DNA from: Pseudomonas saliphila
GTDB taxonomy: Bacteria; Pseudomonadota; Gammaproteobacteria; Pseudomonadales; Pseudomonadaceae
Direction of reading: 5' to 3'
Assembly: GCF_008638345.1 (NCBI RefSeq)
Contig: NZ_VTVA01000007.1
Coordinates: 1 to 64,000, forward strand
Length of the DNA stretch: 64,000 nucleotides
In this document: one piece after another, positions 52,519 to 61,848 of the stretch
Numbering within the stretch: the first letter of the stretch is position 1
How the letters are laid out: every line of letters begins with the position of its first letter
Translations under genes and position numbers: made by a program
The notes under the pieces: model-generated
What the model was told of the DNA's origin: nothing
Database searches by the model: none
The model's input: only the letters and a program-made list of their open reading frames with translations

Positions 52519-54108
52519 ATGAATAACAACAAGACTGATTTTGACGTGATCATCATTGGTGGCGGCACCAACGGCTTGTCGGCGGGCTGCTACCTCGGCC
52601 TGCAAGGGAAAAAGACCCTCGTGCTGGAGGCGCTCGACAAAGTGGGCGGCATGGCATCGTCGGGGTATCTGATCCCTGAAGCGCCCGAGCATCTGGTGCA
52701 CCCTTGCGCTCTGGACATGATGTCGATGCGGGTTCATTCCCACATTCCCCAGGAACTGGACCTTGAACGCCACGGATTCAAGTCCATCGAGCTGGCGCCA
52801 GGGTACGTGTATCTGCACCCGGATGGGAGCTCGCTGGTGTTCTGGCGAGATCGCCTGAAAACCGCTGCGGAGATCAGGCGCTACAGCAAGAATGACGCCG
52901 AAGCATTTCTGGAGTTCATGAACGTTATAGACATGTTCTTAGAAATTGCTCTCCCGATGATGCGCGTTGACCCGGCGAAGTTGAACTTCGGGGCCAAGCT
53001 TAAAGTGATAGGCAGCGCCCTGAAAAATCGTAAGCTCAAGCCTGAATTGATGGGTCTGCTGACCGGCTCCGCGCATCAGGCAGCACGTGAACGCTTCGAG
53101 CACCCGGTCACCATTTCCGCGATGTGCGCCTTGACTGGATTGGCCGGAGATATCACCGCTGATGGCGGCGGTATCTACTATGCCTTGCTGGGCTTTCTTC
53201 ACCGCTTTGGTGTTGGTCGCGTGCTCGGCGGGATGCAGCAACTGAGCAATGCCATGCGCTCCAGGCTCGAAGAATTGGACGGGCAGGTCATCACCTCTGC
53301 AACCGTGACGGAAATCGTCTCCAGCCAAGGAACGGTGAAAGGCGTCAAGCTGGCCGATGGACGCGAGTTCACGGCCCGCTCGGTCATCGCCGGCTGCCAT
53401 CCTAAAGTGGCTTTGGAAATGGTGACGGCTGGCGAAATGCCCAAGCACCTGCTCACCCGTATCGCCATGGCGCCAGCCAACGCCAAGGGCTCCGGACCGC
53501 TGAAGGTGGATGTGGCGCTGGACGGTCAGATTTCCGTGCCGCGCTTCGAAGAAGCCCGGGGCGACGGCATCGACCTGCGCAAGACTTGTCTGCTGATCGG
53601 CACCGAAGAAGCCGTGCTGGAAAACTTTACCGCCTGCGCCCGGGGTGAAGTACCCACTCGTCCGTACATCACCATGGCGGTTCCCAGCGCGGCGGATCCT
53701 TCCCAGGCTCCGGCCGGCCAGGACGTGGTCTATATCTATCCGCCGGTCATGCCGGTCAATCCGAAGGAAGGCTGGGACAGCATCAGGGAAGCTGTGGCGG
53801 ACCAGGTAATCGATCAGCTCTCGGCCTATGTGGAAGGTATCAAGGGGCATGTCATCGGCCGGCGGATCGAAGCCGCGCCCGACTTTACTGCACGTCTGAA
53901 CACGGTGAACGGGTGTGTCGTGCATATCGACACCACCTCCATGCGCTCCAGCACCATGCGCCCGGCACACGGACTGGGCGGCGATACCCTGCCGGTCGCG
54001 GGCTTGTATCTGGGCAGTGCCGGCATTCACCCCGGTGGCGGCGTGAATGGCATGGCTGGCCGTCTGGCAGCCAAGCGCGTGGCCAGTTATCTGGCGAAGA
54101 ACCCCTAG
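52519..54108 (+). CDS. Phytoene-desaturase-like FAD oxidoreductase
   Basis: 529 residues from the ATG at 52519 with AAGGGA upstream; the frame continues upstream without family sequence. DVIIIGGGTNGLSAGCYLG is the FAD Rossmann motif, followed by LVLEALDKVGGMA. The C-terminal GLYLGSAGIHPGGGVNGMAG is the second FAD-contact motif of carotenoid desaturase/isomerase-like flavoproteins. It may desaturate or oxidise a polycyclic or isoprenoid substrate. The P450 gene follows by 41 bp. Confidence 0.87.
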   Translation: MNNNKTDFDVIIIGGGTNGLSAGCYLGLQGKKTLVLEALDKVGGMASSGYLIPEAPEHLVHPCALDMMSMRVHSHIPQELDLERHGFKSIELAPGYVYLHPDGSSLVFWRDRLKTAAEIRRYSKNDAEAFLEFMNVIDMFLEIALPMMRVDPAKLNFGAKLKVIGSALKNRKLKPELMGLLTGSAHQAARERFEHPVTISAMCALTGLAGDITADGGGIYYALLGFLHRFGVGRVLGGMQQLSNAMRSRLEELDGQVITSATVTEIVSSQGTVKGVKLADGREFTARSVIAGCHPKVALEMVTAGEMPKHLLTRIAMAPANAKGSGPLKVDVALDGQISVPRFEEARGDGIDLRKTCLLIGTEEAVLENFTACARGEVPTRPYITMAVPSAADPSQAPAGQDVVYIYPPVMPVNPKEGWDSIREAVADQVIDQLSAYVEGIKGHVIGRRIEAAPDFTARLNTVNGCVVHIDTTSMRSSTMRPAHGLGGDTLPVAGLYLGSAGIHPGGGVNGMAGRLAAKRVASYLAKNP

Positions 54109-54149
54109 CGGTCCATAACAAGAAACTCACTCTTACCAGGAGACAACCT

Positions 54150-55427
54150 ATGTCACTCGCAACTCAGGAATTTGATATCGAAGCCGCCTACCATGCGGTC
54201 TCGGACACCTATCTTGGCTCGGACGTCGATATCCATGGCCTTTGCAGAGAAAAGCGCCGTAACGAACCGGTAATGCAGGGGGACTTCGTCGATACCTACC
54301 TCAAGGTACCGACCAATGCGAGCGCCAAGGCTGCTAAGTGCGCAGTGACGCTGTTCGGATACAAGGATGTGATAGCGGTACTGCGCGACGCCGATACTTT
54401 CACCAGCGGCTTTATTGCCGAAGGGCTGGGTGCTTTTTTTGACGGTTTGATAGTCCTGGCGATGGATGGTGAGCAGCACCGTCGCACGCGAGCGCTACTC
54501 CAGCCGGTGTTCATGCCACAAACCGTAAATGAGTGGCGGCCCGAGATTGACCGTGTCATCCGGGAAGAATTTCTGCTGTCCATGGTGGCGAACAAGAAAG
54601 CCAATTTAATGGACTTTGGCCTCTATTTCCCGATCCGCGTCATGTATGAGCTGATGGGCTTTCCAGCCGATGACCCAGAAAAATTCAAGAAATACGCCAG
54701 TTGGGCCCTTGCGATTGTGGCGGCCAACCAGATCGACCCGGAAAAAGCCAAAATTTATGGTGCTCTGGCTGGCCAGGCAGTGAAGAGCCTTTACGATGCA
54801 ATCAAAGAGGTCGTCATCTCCAAGCGTGCCGAGGGCTCTCAAGGTCAAGATCTGATTAGTAGGCTGATCAACGCGGAATATGAGGGACGGGCACTGGACG
54901 ACCATGAGGTGACTACCTTCGTCCGTTCGCTGCTGCCCGCCGCAGGAGAAACCACTACCCGGACGTTTAGCTCGGTGATGACGCTGCTGCTGGAGCGGCC
55001 TGCGTTGCTGGAGCGAGTCCGCAATGATCGCAGCCTCATCGGCAAGTTGATCGACGAATCCGTGCGTTACGAGCCGGTTTCGACCTTCAAGGTCCGCCAG
55101 GCCTCCAAGGACGTCGAGATTGGGGGTGTTATGGTGCCGAAGGGCTCGATGGTCCAGTGCATGGTGATTTCCGCCAACCGGGATGACGAGGCGTTCGACA
55201 ATCCGGATGTTTTCGACCTGGATCGCAAATCCCGTCCTTCGCTGGGGTTTGGGTTTGGTCCGCATATGTGCATTGGCCAGTTCGTTGCCAAGGTGGAGCT
55301 GACCTGTGCAATCAACGGCATTCTGGACCTTCTCCCCAACATCCGGTTGGATCCGGATATGCCCGCGCCGAAGATTGCCGGGGCGCAGCTGCGTGGCGCG
55401 AAGTCCATTCATGCGATCTGGGACTGA
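54150..55427 (+). CDS. Cytochrome P450
   Basis: 425 residues from the ATG at 54150 with AGGAG upstream. The I-helix is LLPAAGETTTRTFSSVM (Glu-Thr pair), DESVRYEP holds the ExxR motif, and FGFGPHMCIGQFV carries the heme Cys374. No membrane anchor, so a soluble bacterial type that needs a ferredoxin and reductase. The only ferredoxin in the window is at 12558. It likely hydroxylates the substrate of this cluster. Confidence 0.92.
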   Translation: MSLATQEFDIEAAYHAVSDTYLGSDVDIHGLCREKRRNEPVMQGDFVDTYLKVPTNASAKAAKCAVTLFGYKDVIAVLRDADTFTSGFIAEGLGAFFDGLIVLAMDGEQHRRTRALLQPVFMPQTVNEWRPEIDRVIREEFLLSMVANKKANLMDFGLYFPIRVMYELMGFPADDPEKFKKYASWALAIVAANQIDPEKAKIYGALAGQAVKSLYDAIKEVVISKRAEGSQGQDLISRLINAEYEGRALDDHEVTTFVRSLLPAAGETTTRTFSSVMTLLLERPALLERVRNDRSLIGKLIDESVRYEPVSTFKVRQASKDVEIGGVMVPKGSMVQCMVISANRDDEAFDNPDVFDLDRKSRPSLGFGFGPHMCIGQFVAKVELTCAINGILDLLPNIRLDPDMPAPKIAGAQLRGAKSIHAIWD

Positions 55428-55477
55428 ACTGCGGCACAAGCCAAATCACGATGGACTAGCCTGCAAGGTGAAATTAA

Positions 55478-55831
55478 ATGAGCAATATCGATAGCAAAGA
55501 GATAGAGAAGTTTCTGCATGGCCAACTGAAGTGCTGGAACGCAGGTGATCGGGATGGCTTTTTTGAACACTACCGAAACGTTTCTCCCAATGGGCTGGAT
55601 ATCGAATACCTGGGCCGACCCGTGACGGAAGGTTTCGCGGTGCTGGAGGGCATGTGGGATCAGCAGAACAGCAAGTTCAGCGTGGAGGTCGAGCTGTCGA
55701 TCATTGCTGCCAATGAAGCCGCTTGTCACCACAAGAATGTCATGCGCGACGGTAGCGGTATTATCGAGACCATTGAGCTGTACAAGTTCGAGCAGGGCAA
55801 GACGCTGGTACGCTACTTCATCAAGCAATGA
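55478..55831 (+). CDS. SnoaL-like NTF2-fold protein
   Basis: 117 residues. FLHGQLKCWNAGDRDGFFEH and the later strands up to LYKFEQGKTLVRYFIKQ show the cone-shaped SnoaL/NTF2 fold. AAGGTG stands before the ATG. It follows P450 by 50 bp and ends the operon before an intrinsic terminator. Such proteins act as isomerases or small hydrolases; the ketosteroid isomerase relatives are noteworthy given the P450 context. Confidence 0.72.
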   Translation: MSNIDSKEIEKFLHGQLKCWNAGDRDGFFEHYRNVSPNGLDIEYLGRPVTEGFAVLEGMWDQQNSKFSVEVELSIIAANEAACHHKNVMRDGSGIIETIELYKFEQGKTLVRYFIKQ

Positions 55832-55856
55832 TGAGTAGGCCAGTCTGAACCTCAAG

Positions 55857-55883
55857 AAACCGCAGGTAACGCTGCGGTTTTTT
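55857..55883 (+). terminator. Intrinsic terminator of the flavoprotein-P450 operon
   Basis: AAACCGCAG and CTGCGGTTT form a 9-bp perfect stem with a 6-nt loop, continuing into TTTTTT. It starts 25 bp after the SnoaL stop. Confidence 0.85.
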
Positions 55884-56017
55884 GGCATATGGCACATGTT
55901 GGCGCACGACGCCTGCGCGCAAATGCAGCTCAGCTCAGCTCTGTTAATATCTGGCGTTAGCGTACCTACTCGAGCCGATACCCTCCCGGCCGAGCAATTC
56001 CACCCAGGATATCCCCT

Positions 56018-56836
56018 ATGAGCAAACAACTCGTGGAGAGCTGGCGCATCGAAGAGCGTCGGCAGATAGTCTCCCAGCGAGGCTTGAACGTCTGGCCGCA
56101 CGATCAGCCGGACGATCTGGAGCAAATCGAACAGATCCGTGAATGGCTCGACAGCCTGCCGGAGCCTGTGGTGCTGGACCATCCGCTGCACCCTTTGAAA
56201 ATGCTGGTGGCCAGAGGTTTCAGCCCGCGCATGGCTTACTATTTTGCGCTCGGCGATTACGAGGAAGCGGACCTCGAGCTGATCGAGAAAATGATCAGGC
56301 CGGGGGACAAGGTGCTGGAGTGCGGCGGCGGTGCGGGCATAACCGGTTCGCTGGCGGCTCGGTGCTCGGGTAATCCGGTCACCATCGTCGAGCCCAACGA
56401 GGTAATGCATGGAATCATCCGGCAGAACGTGCAGCTTAATGGGCAGGAATGTCGGTTGATTGCGGCGGCCGTGGTGGAGGACGACTATTCAGGCGATACG
56501 CTGACCCTTCGCGTGCAGGATGAATACTGGTGGAGTTCGGTGCTGGATCATGGTTCGGGCACGCCGGTGCAGACTGCGGTCGCGAGGATTTCCGATTTAC
56601 TGGCAAGCATCTGCCCCACCGTCCTGGTATTGGATATCGAAGGCGCGGAAGTAGGGCTGTTGCCCGAAAAGCTGCCCGATGAGTTGCGACTGATCATGGT
56701 CGAGTTGCATACACCGGATATAGGCGATGCGGCCACCGTCAGCGTGGTCAACACGATAATGGGCCAGGGGTTCCGTCTCTGCCATGTCAGGTCCCAGACC
56801 TGGGTGTTCGAGCGATCTCAAGCCATTTCGGGTTGA
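56018..56836 (+). CDS. FkbM-family methyltransferase
   Basis: 272 residues. VLECGGGAGITGSLAARC is the S-adenosylmethionine site, followed by VTIVEPNEVMHGIIRQNV and LDIEGAEVGLLP, the FkbM signature. It would methylate a hydroxyl group of a small molecule or sugar. It has its own leader after the P450 operon terminator. Its last 19 bp overlap the 3' end of the convergent MFS gene. Confidence 0.8.
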   Translation: MSKQLVESWRIEERRQIVSQRGLNVWPHDQPDDLEQIEQIREWLDSLPEPVVLDHPLHPLKMLVARGFSPRMAYYFALGDYEEADLELIEKMIRPGDKVLECGGGAGITGSLAARCSGNPVTIVEPNEVMHGIIRQNVQLNGQECRLIAAAVVEDDYSGDTLTLRVQDEYWWSSVLDHGSGTPVQTAVARISDLLASICPTVLVLDIEGAEVGLLPEKLPDELRLIMVELHTPDIGDAATVSVVNTIMGQGFRLCHVRSQTWVFERSQAISG

Positions 56837-58101
56837 TAGGGCTGGGGTTTGAATACACTGGCCGATCGCAGCGTCAGGAGGGTCAGGGACGCCACCATCG
56901 CCGCGACGAGCGAATACATGATGACAGGGTCGTAATTTCCGTAGTGGGTATGGATGTAACCGAAAAAAGCCGGAGACATACCCGCCACGATGGTGACCAG
57001 ACCCAGATGCAACCCAAAGATGCGCGCATAGTCCTTCATGCCGAAATAGCGGGCCATGAGAAAGGCGGCAATATCAAATTCCGCGCCCGCGCTTAACCCT
57101 ATGCAGACTGTAGCCAGCACCAGCAGAGCCGTAGACTCGGGGCCCGTCACCAGCAAAATAAGGCAACCTATGGCCGGGGTGAACAGCGCAGCGGCGGAAA
57201 TGACGATGGGCGAGTAATGATCGAGCAGGTACCCAACCACTAGCCGCCCGACAATGATTGATGCGCCGAAGGCACTAAAGATCTGGCTGGCGGTAAGTGC
57301 TGGAACGCCTTTGTCCTGCAGGTAAGGCACCATCACCGTGACCATGGCAACGATAAGCGATACGGACAGGATGAGTGATAGGTTGCACATCCAGAAGATC
57401 CGGGATTTGCGCGCTTCGACAAAGGTGAATCCGGTCGCCGCCAGCGGGGCTGTGCGAGCTTTTCCTCGAGCGCTTTGGGGCTCGGCTGCCGGGAGTTGCA
57501 ACCACAGCAGCGCCATCGGCAGCGTGGTCACCAGGGGCATCACCGCCAGCAACAAAAAGCCTGCCTGCCAGCCCCAGCGTTCCATGCACCAGGCCAACAA
57601 GGGCGGAACGATCAACGCCGCCACACCGGTCCCGCTCAGGATGATCGCCAGCGCCAGCCCACGGTTGCGCTCGTACCACAGGCTTATGAGTTGGGTCCAG
57701 GTGATGGCGATAGTTCCCAGGCAAAGCAGCGGCATGGCGAAAAACGCGAAATACAGCCAGGCGATATGGCCATTGAGCTGGGTCAGGGCGGCATAGCACA
57801 GAACCTGCAGAACGACCGAGACAATGGCCACACGGCGCAAGCCGAAGCGCGCATACAGCCATCCGAGCAACTGCGAGGCGACCGCTACGCCGGCGAAGAG
57901 AAAGGTAATGGACGCCTGCAATTCGCCGCGGCTCCAGCCAAAGGCCTCTTGAAGCGGGATAACCATGGTGCCGAATCCATAGAGCAGGGCCGCACTCATA
58001 CTGGTAACAACGCCAAACATGCCGAGAATCAGAAACCGCCAGCCCAGGCGGAATTCGGTAAGATCCAGCCTTGATTGACGGGACAGGTTGTGGTCGGACA
58101 T
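56818..58101 (-). CDS. MFS transporter, OFA-like
   Basis: 427 residues from the ATG at 58101 with AGGAG 7 nt upstream. About 12 helices. GAEFDIAAFLMARYFGMKDY and KSRIFWMCNLSLILSVSLIV are near-copies of segments in the carrier at 41484, so the two are paralogues. Likely carries an organic-acid intermediate of the pathway. It follows the SDR gene at 58172 by 70 bp. Confidence 0.87.
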   Translation of the reverse strand: MSDHNLSRQSRLDLTEFRLGWRFLILGMFGVVTSMSAALLYGFGTMVIPLQEAFGWSRGELQASITFLFAGVAVASQLLGWLYARFGLRRVAIVSVVLQVLCYAALTQLNGHIAWLYFAFFAMPLLCLGTIAITWTQLISLWYERNRGLALAIILSGTGVAALIVPPLLAWCMERWGWQAGFLLLAVMPLVTTLPMALLWLQLPAAEPQSARGKARTAPLAATGFTFVEARKSRIFWMCNLSLILSVSLIVAMVTVMVPYLQDKGVPALTASQIFSAFGASIIVGRLVVGYLLDHYSPIVISAAALFTPAIGCLILLVTGPESTALLVLATVCIGLSAGAEFDIAAFLMARYFGMKDYARIFGLHLGLVTIVAGMSPAFFGYIHTHYGNYDPVIMYSLVAAMVASLTLLTLRSASVFKPQPYQPEMA

Positions 58102-58171
58102 TTTGTAGCTCCTGCGGCACCTGCGCCTGCATAAAGCTGGCGCGCGATCAGCATTATTTTTATGGTTGTTT

Positions 58172-58960
58172 TTATGATTTTTTAAGTAATTCTTCGATCT
58201 TGGGTAAAGCGACCATGGTGGCTCCGCCATCCACCAGCAGCGAGGTGCCGGTGATGTAACTTGCCTCGTTTGAGGTAAGGAACAACACTGCCGAAGCGAT
58301 ATCAGCCGATTGCCCCAATCGGGGAACCGGAAAATGTTCCGCCAGCAGGTGGGGTAGTTCGTCGCCCAGGGTGCTTATCATATGGTCCGTGCCGATCAGG
58401 CCCGGCTCCACCACGTTGACCAGAATATTCAATGCACCGAATTCGACGGCGAGCCCTCGGGCGAAGGCATTCATGAAGGCTTTGCTTGAGCCGTAGGGGA
58501 TCAGCGTTGGGGTGTACTTGCGGTTGGCCTCGCCGGAGGAAATGAAGATGATGCGCCCCTTGTTCTCCGCTTTGGTGAGGTGCGGCGCGGCATCCTTGGC
58601 TAGCCAGAACAGGGACTGGATATTGCTGCGTACCAGATGGTCGAAGGTCTCGTCCGGCATCTCGGTGATCAGCCCGTGGGCCGTATCCGCTGCGCAATGG
58701 ACCACAATATCCAGCTGGCCAAAGTGCTCGATGGCACCTTCTACCATGGACTTTATCGCTGCCCGGTCGGCTATATCGCCGCCGACCAGGGTCGCTTCAC
58801 AGTTCAGCGCTTTTATCTGCTCGAACGTCTCATTACCGTATTTCGGGGTTCTTGCTGAGACCACAAGCTTGGCGCCTTCCGCAGCGTAGGCCAACGCGAT
58901 GGCTCTGCCCATGCCGCGCCCGGCGCCTGTCACCAGAACAACCTTGTCTTTGAATCTCAT
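58172..58960 (-). CDS. SDR-family oxidoreductase
   Basis: 262 residues from the ATG at 58960 with GGGAG upstream. VTGAGRGMGRAIALAYAAEG, FISSGEANRK and LIPYGSSKAFMNAFARG give the full set with Tyr-x3-Lys. The C-terminal end is SLLVDGGATMVALPK. It follows the AttH-like gene by 63 bp, with an 11-bp perfect hairpin between. Confidence 0.87.
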   Translation of the reverse strand: MRFKDKVVLVTGAGRGMGRAIALAYAAEGAKLVVSARTPKYGNETFEQIKALNCEATLVGGDIADRAAIKSMVEGAIEHFGQLDIVVHCAADTAHGLITEMPDETFDHLVRSNIQSLFWLAKDAAPHLTKAENKGRIIFISSGEANRKYTPTLIPYGSSKAFMNAFARGLAVEFGALNILVNVVEPGLIGTDHMISTLGDELPHLLAEHFPVPRLGQSADIASAVLFLTSNEASYITGTSLLVDGGATMVALPKIEELLKKS

Positions 58961-58988
58961 GTGTTGCTCCCGCAGTGTCGAATCGAGT

Positions 58989-59013
58989 TGCCTGCCTGCA
59001 AAGCAGGCAGGCA
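58989..59013. terminator. Perfect 11-bp hairpin between AttH-like and SDR genes
   Basis: TGCCTGCCTGC and GCAGGCAGGCA pair completely around an AAA loop, 10 bp after the AttH-like stop. There is no U-tract, so it may protect mRNA ends or reduce readthrough rather than terminate fully. Confidence 0.45.
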
Positions 59014-59023
59014 TGAAGCTGCG

Positions 59024-60055
59024 CTACAGATCAGCGCCCCGCACATTACGGGCTGTGCCGTTGCGACGGTCGGACTCGCCCCAGGCCAGCCAGCGGTCTG
59101 GTTCGCGCTCATCGCCCACTCGACGCCAGCGTCCTTCTTGCTGGGCGGTGATCGGAAAGCCGCCGACGAAATCGATCATTTCGCCCTTAGGTGCAGGAAG
59201 GAATTCCCATTCTTCCTCACCGTCCAGGATGATTCGCGCCGAATCGAGGAAGTAACTACCGTCCTTGTGCATCGCCAACCCTTCAATATCGGTCGTGGTG
59301 CGTATTTCGCCTTTTTCATTCATGAAGATGGCGTAGCCAAGATATTCATGACCGACCATGAAGGAGCCCGAGTCCCAGGTACCGTCCTTGTAGATGGTCA
59401 CGAATGACCACCAGATCACGTGCATCTTGTTGTTTACCACCAGGTCCTTCTTGAAGTGAATGGCGCCGCCCTCGGCCATGTAGAACTGGTCCAGCGCCAT
59501 CGCGCCCTTCACTGGGCGGCCTTCACAGGTTCCCGAAATATCCCAGAGCTGGGAGACGTAGAAGGTGCCCCATTCAACGCCAGGCAAGTACCACTGCAGG
59601 CCAGGCCCAAGCAATTTGCCTTCCAGCTCAAACAGGCCGTCCTCCTTCCAGGTAAGCTTTTCGCTCGACGCGGTGATCTTCCATGAATTGCCCGGCTCGT
59701 CAGGCTGGTTGGTCCAGGTGACAGTGTCGCCGTCCAGCGTCTGCACCGGAATGGGCGTGGATGCCTGGGCGGCCATGCGCTCATGATCCATGCGCAAATG
59801 CTGACCATCGATATGGTTGGTTTGATAGATGAACTTGGTCGGATTGGGCGTGCCGTTGGGCGCGAGCAGCGAGCGAACGAAAGAATAGATGTTGCCCTCT
59901 TCGTCGCGCACCGAGCCAAAGGGAGAGCTCTTGCTTAACTGCAGGCCGAAGAAACCACGCTCACCGGCCATCGCTGGCCCGGTTACCTTGTGGGGGCCAA
60001 CCAGTTGCTGGTAACCAAAATCGCCGCGTTCAGGAATCGTTGTAAAAGTTCGCAT
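59024..60055 (-). CDS. AttH/CrtC-like beta-barrel protein (tentative)
   Basis: 343 residues with no signal peptide. It is rich in Trp, Gly and aromatic residues in a beta pattern: KITASSEKLTWKEDGLFELE, GPGLQWYLPGVEWGTFYVSQ, FYMAEGGAIHFKKDL and WWSFVTIYKDGTWDSGSFMV. The two-domain lipocalin-like layout suggests the AttH/CrtC (carotenoid hydratase) superfamily, but I cannot confirm it. GAGA stands before the ATG. It sits between DUF1329 and an SDR and could bind or hydrate an isoprenoid or steroid-like compound. Confidence 0.55.
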   Translation of the reverse strand: MRTFTTIPERGDFGYQQLVGPHKVTGPAMAGERGFFGLQLSKSSPFGSVRDEEGNIYSFVRSLLAPNGTPNPTKFIYQTNHIDGQHLRMDHERMAAQASTPIPVQTLDGDTVTWTNQPDEPGNSWKITASSEKLTWKEDGLFELEGKLLGPGLQWYLPGVEWGTFYVSQLWDISGTCEGRPVKGAMALDQFYMAEGGAIHFKKDLVVNNKMHVIWWSFVTIYKDGTWDSGSFMVGHEYLGYAIFMNEKGEIRTTTDIEGLAMHKDGSYFLDSARIILDGEEEWEFLPAPKGEMIDFVGGFPITAQQEGRWRRVGDEREPDRWLAWGESDRRNGTARNVRGADL

Positions 60056-60094
60056 AGCATTCTCATTGTTTTTGGATGACTTTGGGGGGTTAGG

Positions 60095-61459
60095 TTATCG
60101 CTGGCTGTAACGCGAGACGATTGACTCGGGGGCCATATTCCTCTCGGGTAGAGGTGTGGGATCAAACTGATAACCGCCTTTCAACCCATCGTTGATCACG
60201 CCATACATTCCCTTATTGAAGTCATAGATCACGTTTTTAACGTTATAGGGGATGTCCAGATCGTAGAGTTGCACGCCGCTGAGAAACATAGACCGGTAGA
60301 GACTGCCTTGCTGGTCCCAGGCGTCATACAAACCAACGCCAAAGGTGTCTTCGTCCAGGTAGTAGGTACGCTTGGCATACACGTGTCTGCTGCCTGATTT
60401 GAGGGTCGCTTCTACGACCCATACACGATGCAGTTCCCAACGCTCACATTCAGGGTTCGCATGCTTCTCGAGCATCTGTTCCTCCTGACCACAATCGAAA
60501 TAGAACTCGTAGGCGTTATAGGGAATGAACATCTCCTTGCGGCCGACCAGTTTGTAGTCAAACCGCTCCTGGCTGCCGGAGAACATCTGTAGTTCATCGA
60601 ACAGCGTGACGCCGCCCTGACTGGCGACGGGCGTGTCGAAAGCGAACTCCGGTGCCAGTTTGATGCGGCGCTGCCCAGGGGAATAACTCCAGGCCCTGCG
60701 GGGTTGATCTATGGGGTCGAGAAAGTCGGCCAGAACGGTTACTTCGCCTGCACGGCGGGCTGGGTATCGGTTAAGAGAGAACACTCGGGCGTACATTTCG
60801 GGATTGCGGTCGTCCTGGTCCACCTGGTAGTAGGGCATTTCTTCAAAGGTCTGCTGTTCGGCAGCCTTGGTCACACTGCCGTTGGAATCGATAATCCAGC
60901 TGTTAGAGGAAGCAGTAGTCGAATACCCAGAGCCAATCTTGTAACGCAGTTGCTGGTTCCATAGCACTTCGTTGCCCGACTGGGGAATGGGAAAGGGCAG
61001 GCCGCCACGGCACGCGGCATCCACAGCCAGCCCGTCTTTCTGTACCTGGCACTCGGTTGCATTGCGAATGGTCGCCTCGACGACTTCCTCTGGATAGGCA
61101 GCAGTACGGTGGCTGGGAAAGATATCGAGGTAATAGTCCGGGTTGGTTTGCAACAGATGCTTTTGCCCGGCACTCAAATTGTCGGCGTATTGGTCCATGT
61201 TGCTGGAATCGATTCGGAACAGCGGCTTTTCATCCTTATAGGGATCAACCCAGAACCCCGAATCGGGCTCGAAGCCTTCAGGAGCCGTGCGCAGACCACC
61301 GGTATATGCAGGGATGGTACCCTCACTATTGCCTTCCTTGATGGCTCCCCAGGGCGTTAGGCTGTCTCCGAGTTTGGCTGCTTCTTCGGGGCTGACCGCA
61401 GCCAGCGAGAATGTCGAGAGGCCGCTGAGTGCTGCGAGTAACACCAATCGATGCTTCAT
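60095..61459 (-). CDS. DUF1329-family periplasmic protein
   Basis: 454 residues from the ATG at 61459 with GGAG upstream. The signal peptide is MKHRLVLLAALSGLSTFSLA. Motifs match the other copies: PAYTGGLRTAPEGFEPDSGF, YLDIFPSHRTAAYP, GGLPFPIPQSGNEVLW, RRAWSYSPGQRRIKLAPEFA and KRTYYLDEDTFGVGLYDAWD. No DUF1302 gene is adjacent. It heads a minus-strand operon with the AttH-like, SDR and MFS genes. Confidence 0.87.
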   Translation of the reverse strand: MKHRLVLLAALSGLSTFSLAAVSPEEAAKLGDSLTPWGAIKEGNSEGTIPAYTGGLRTAPEGFEPDSGFWVDPYKDEKPLFRIDSSNMDQYADNLSAGQKHLLQTNPDYYLDIFPSHRTAAYPEEVVEATIRNATECQVQKDGLAVDAACRGGLPFPIPQSGNEVLWNQQLRYKIGSGYSTTASSNSWIIDSNGSVTKAAEQQTFEEMPYYQVDQDDRNPEMYARVFSLNRYPARRAGEVTVLADFLDPIDQPRRAWSYSPGQRRIKLAPEFAFDTPVASQGGVTLFDELQMFSGSQERFDYKLVGRKEMFIPYNAYEFYFDCGQEEQMLEKHANPECERWELHRVWVVEATLKSGSRHVYAKRTYYLDEDTFGVGLYDAWDQQGSLYRSMFLSGVQLYDLDIPYNVKNVIYDFNKGMYGVINDGLKGGYQFDPTPLPERNMAPESIVSRYSQR

Positions 61460-61848
61460 ATGGTTCTCCAATTGTTTTTATTTGAACGATGGCCCAGCTT
61501 TACGTCTGTCCGGAATAGCAGCGTGGCTCTGCAGCTGGACGGCAGGGCGTTTTTCAGGCGCGCTCGAAAAGCGCTCTGCAGGGTATGAAGAAGCTGTTCA
61601 CAGAAGCGAATGCTCTCTAGCGTTGAGCTTTCCGGCAATCGATACATGACAACGCGGGAATGTGAGCTGGCCGTGCAAGGCCATTCTGGATGGTTCATCG
61701 AAGGCAACCTTTTGTTTTTGTTATTGAAACTAAATTTACGAGCGCTATATGCACGCGCCTTGACCATGCATTGAACCTAGCAGAGCAATTCGAATAAATC
61801 TACGATAGAGAATCTGGTTCTAACCGAAGAATTACATTGGAGATTAGT

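Noticed and set aside
52939-54030. 363-codon minus-strand frame
   Set aside because: Antisense to the flavoprotein; no motif and no ribosome site.
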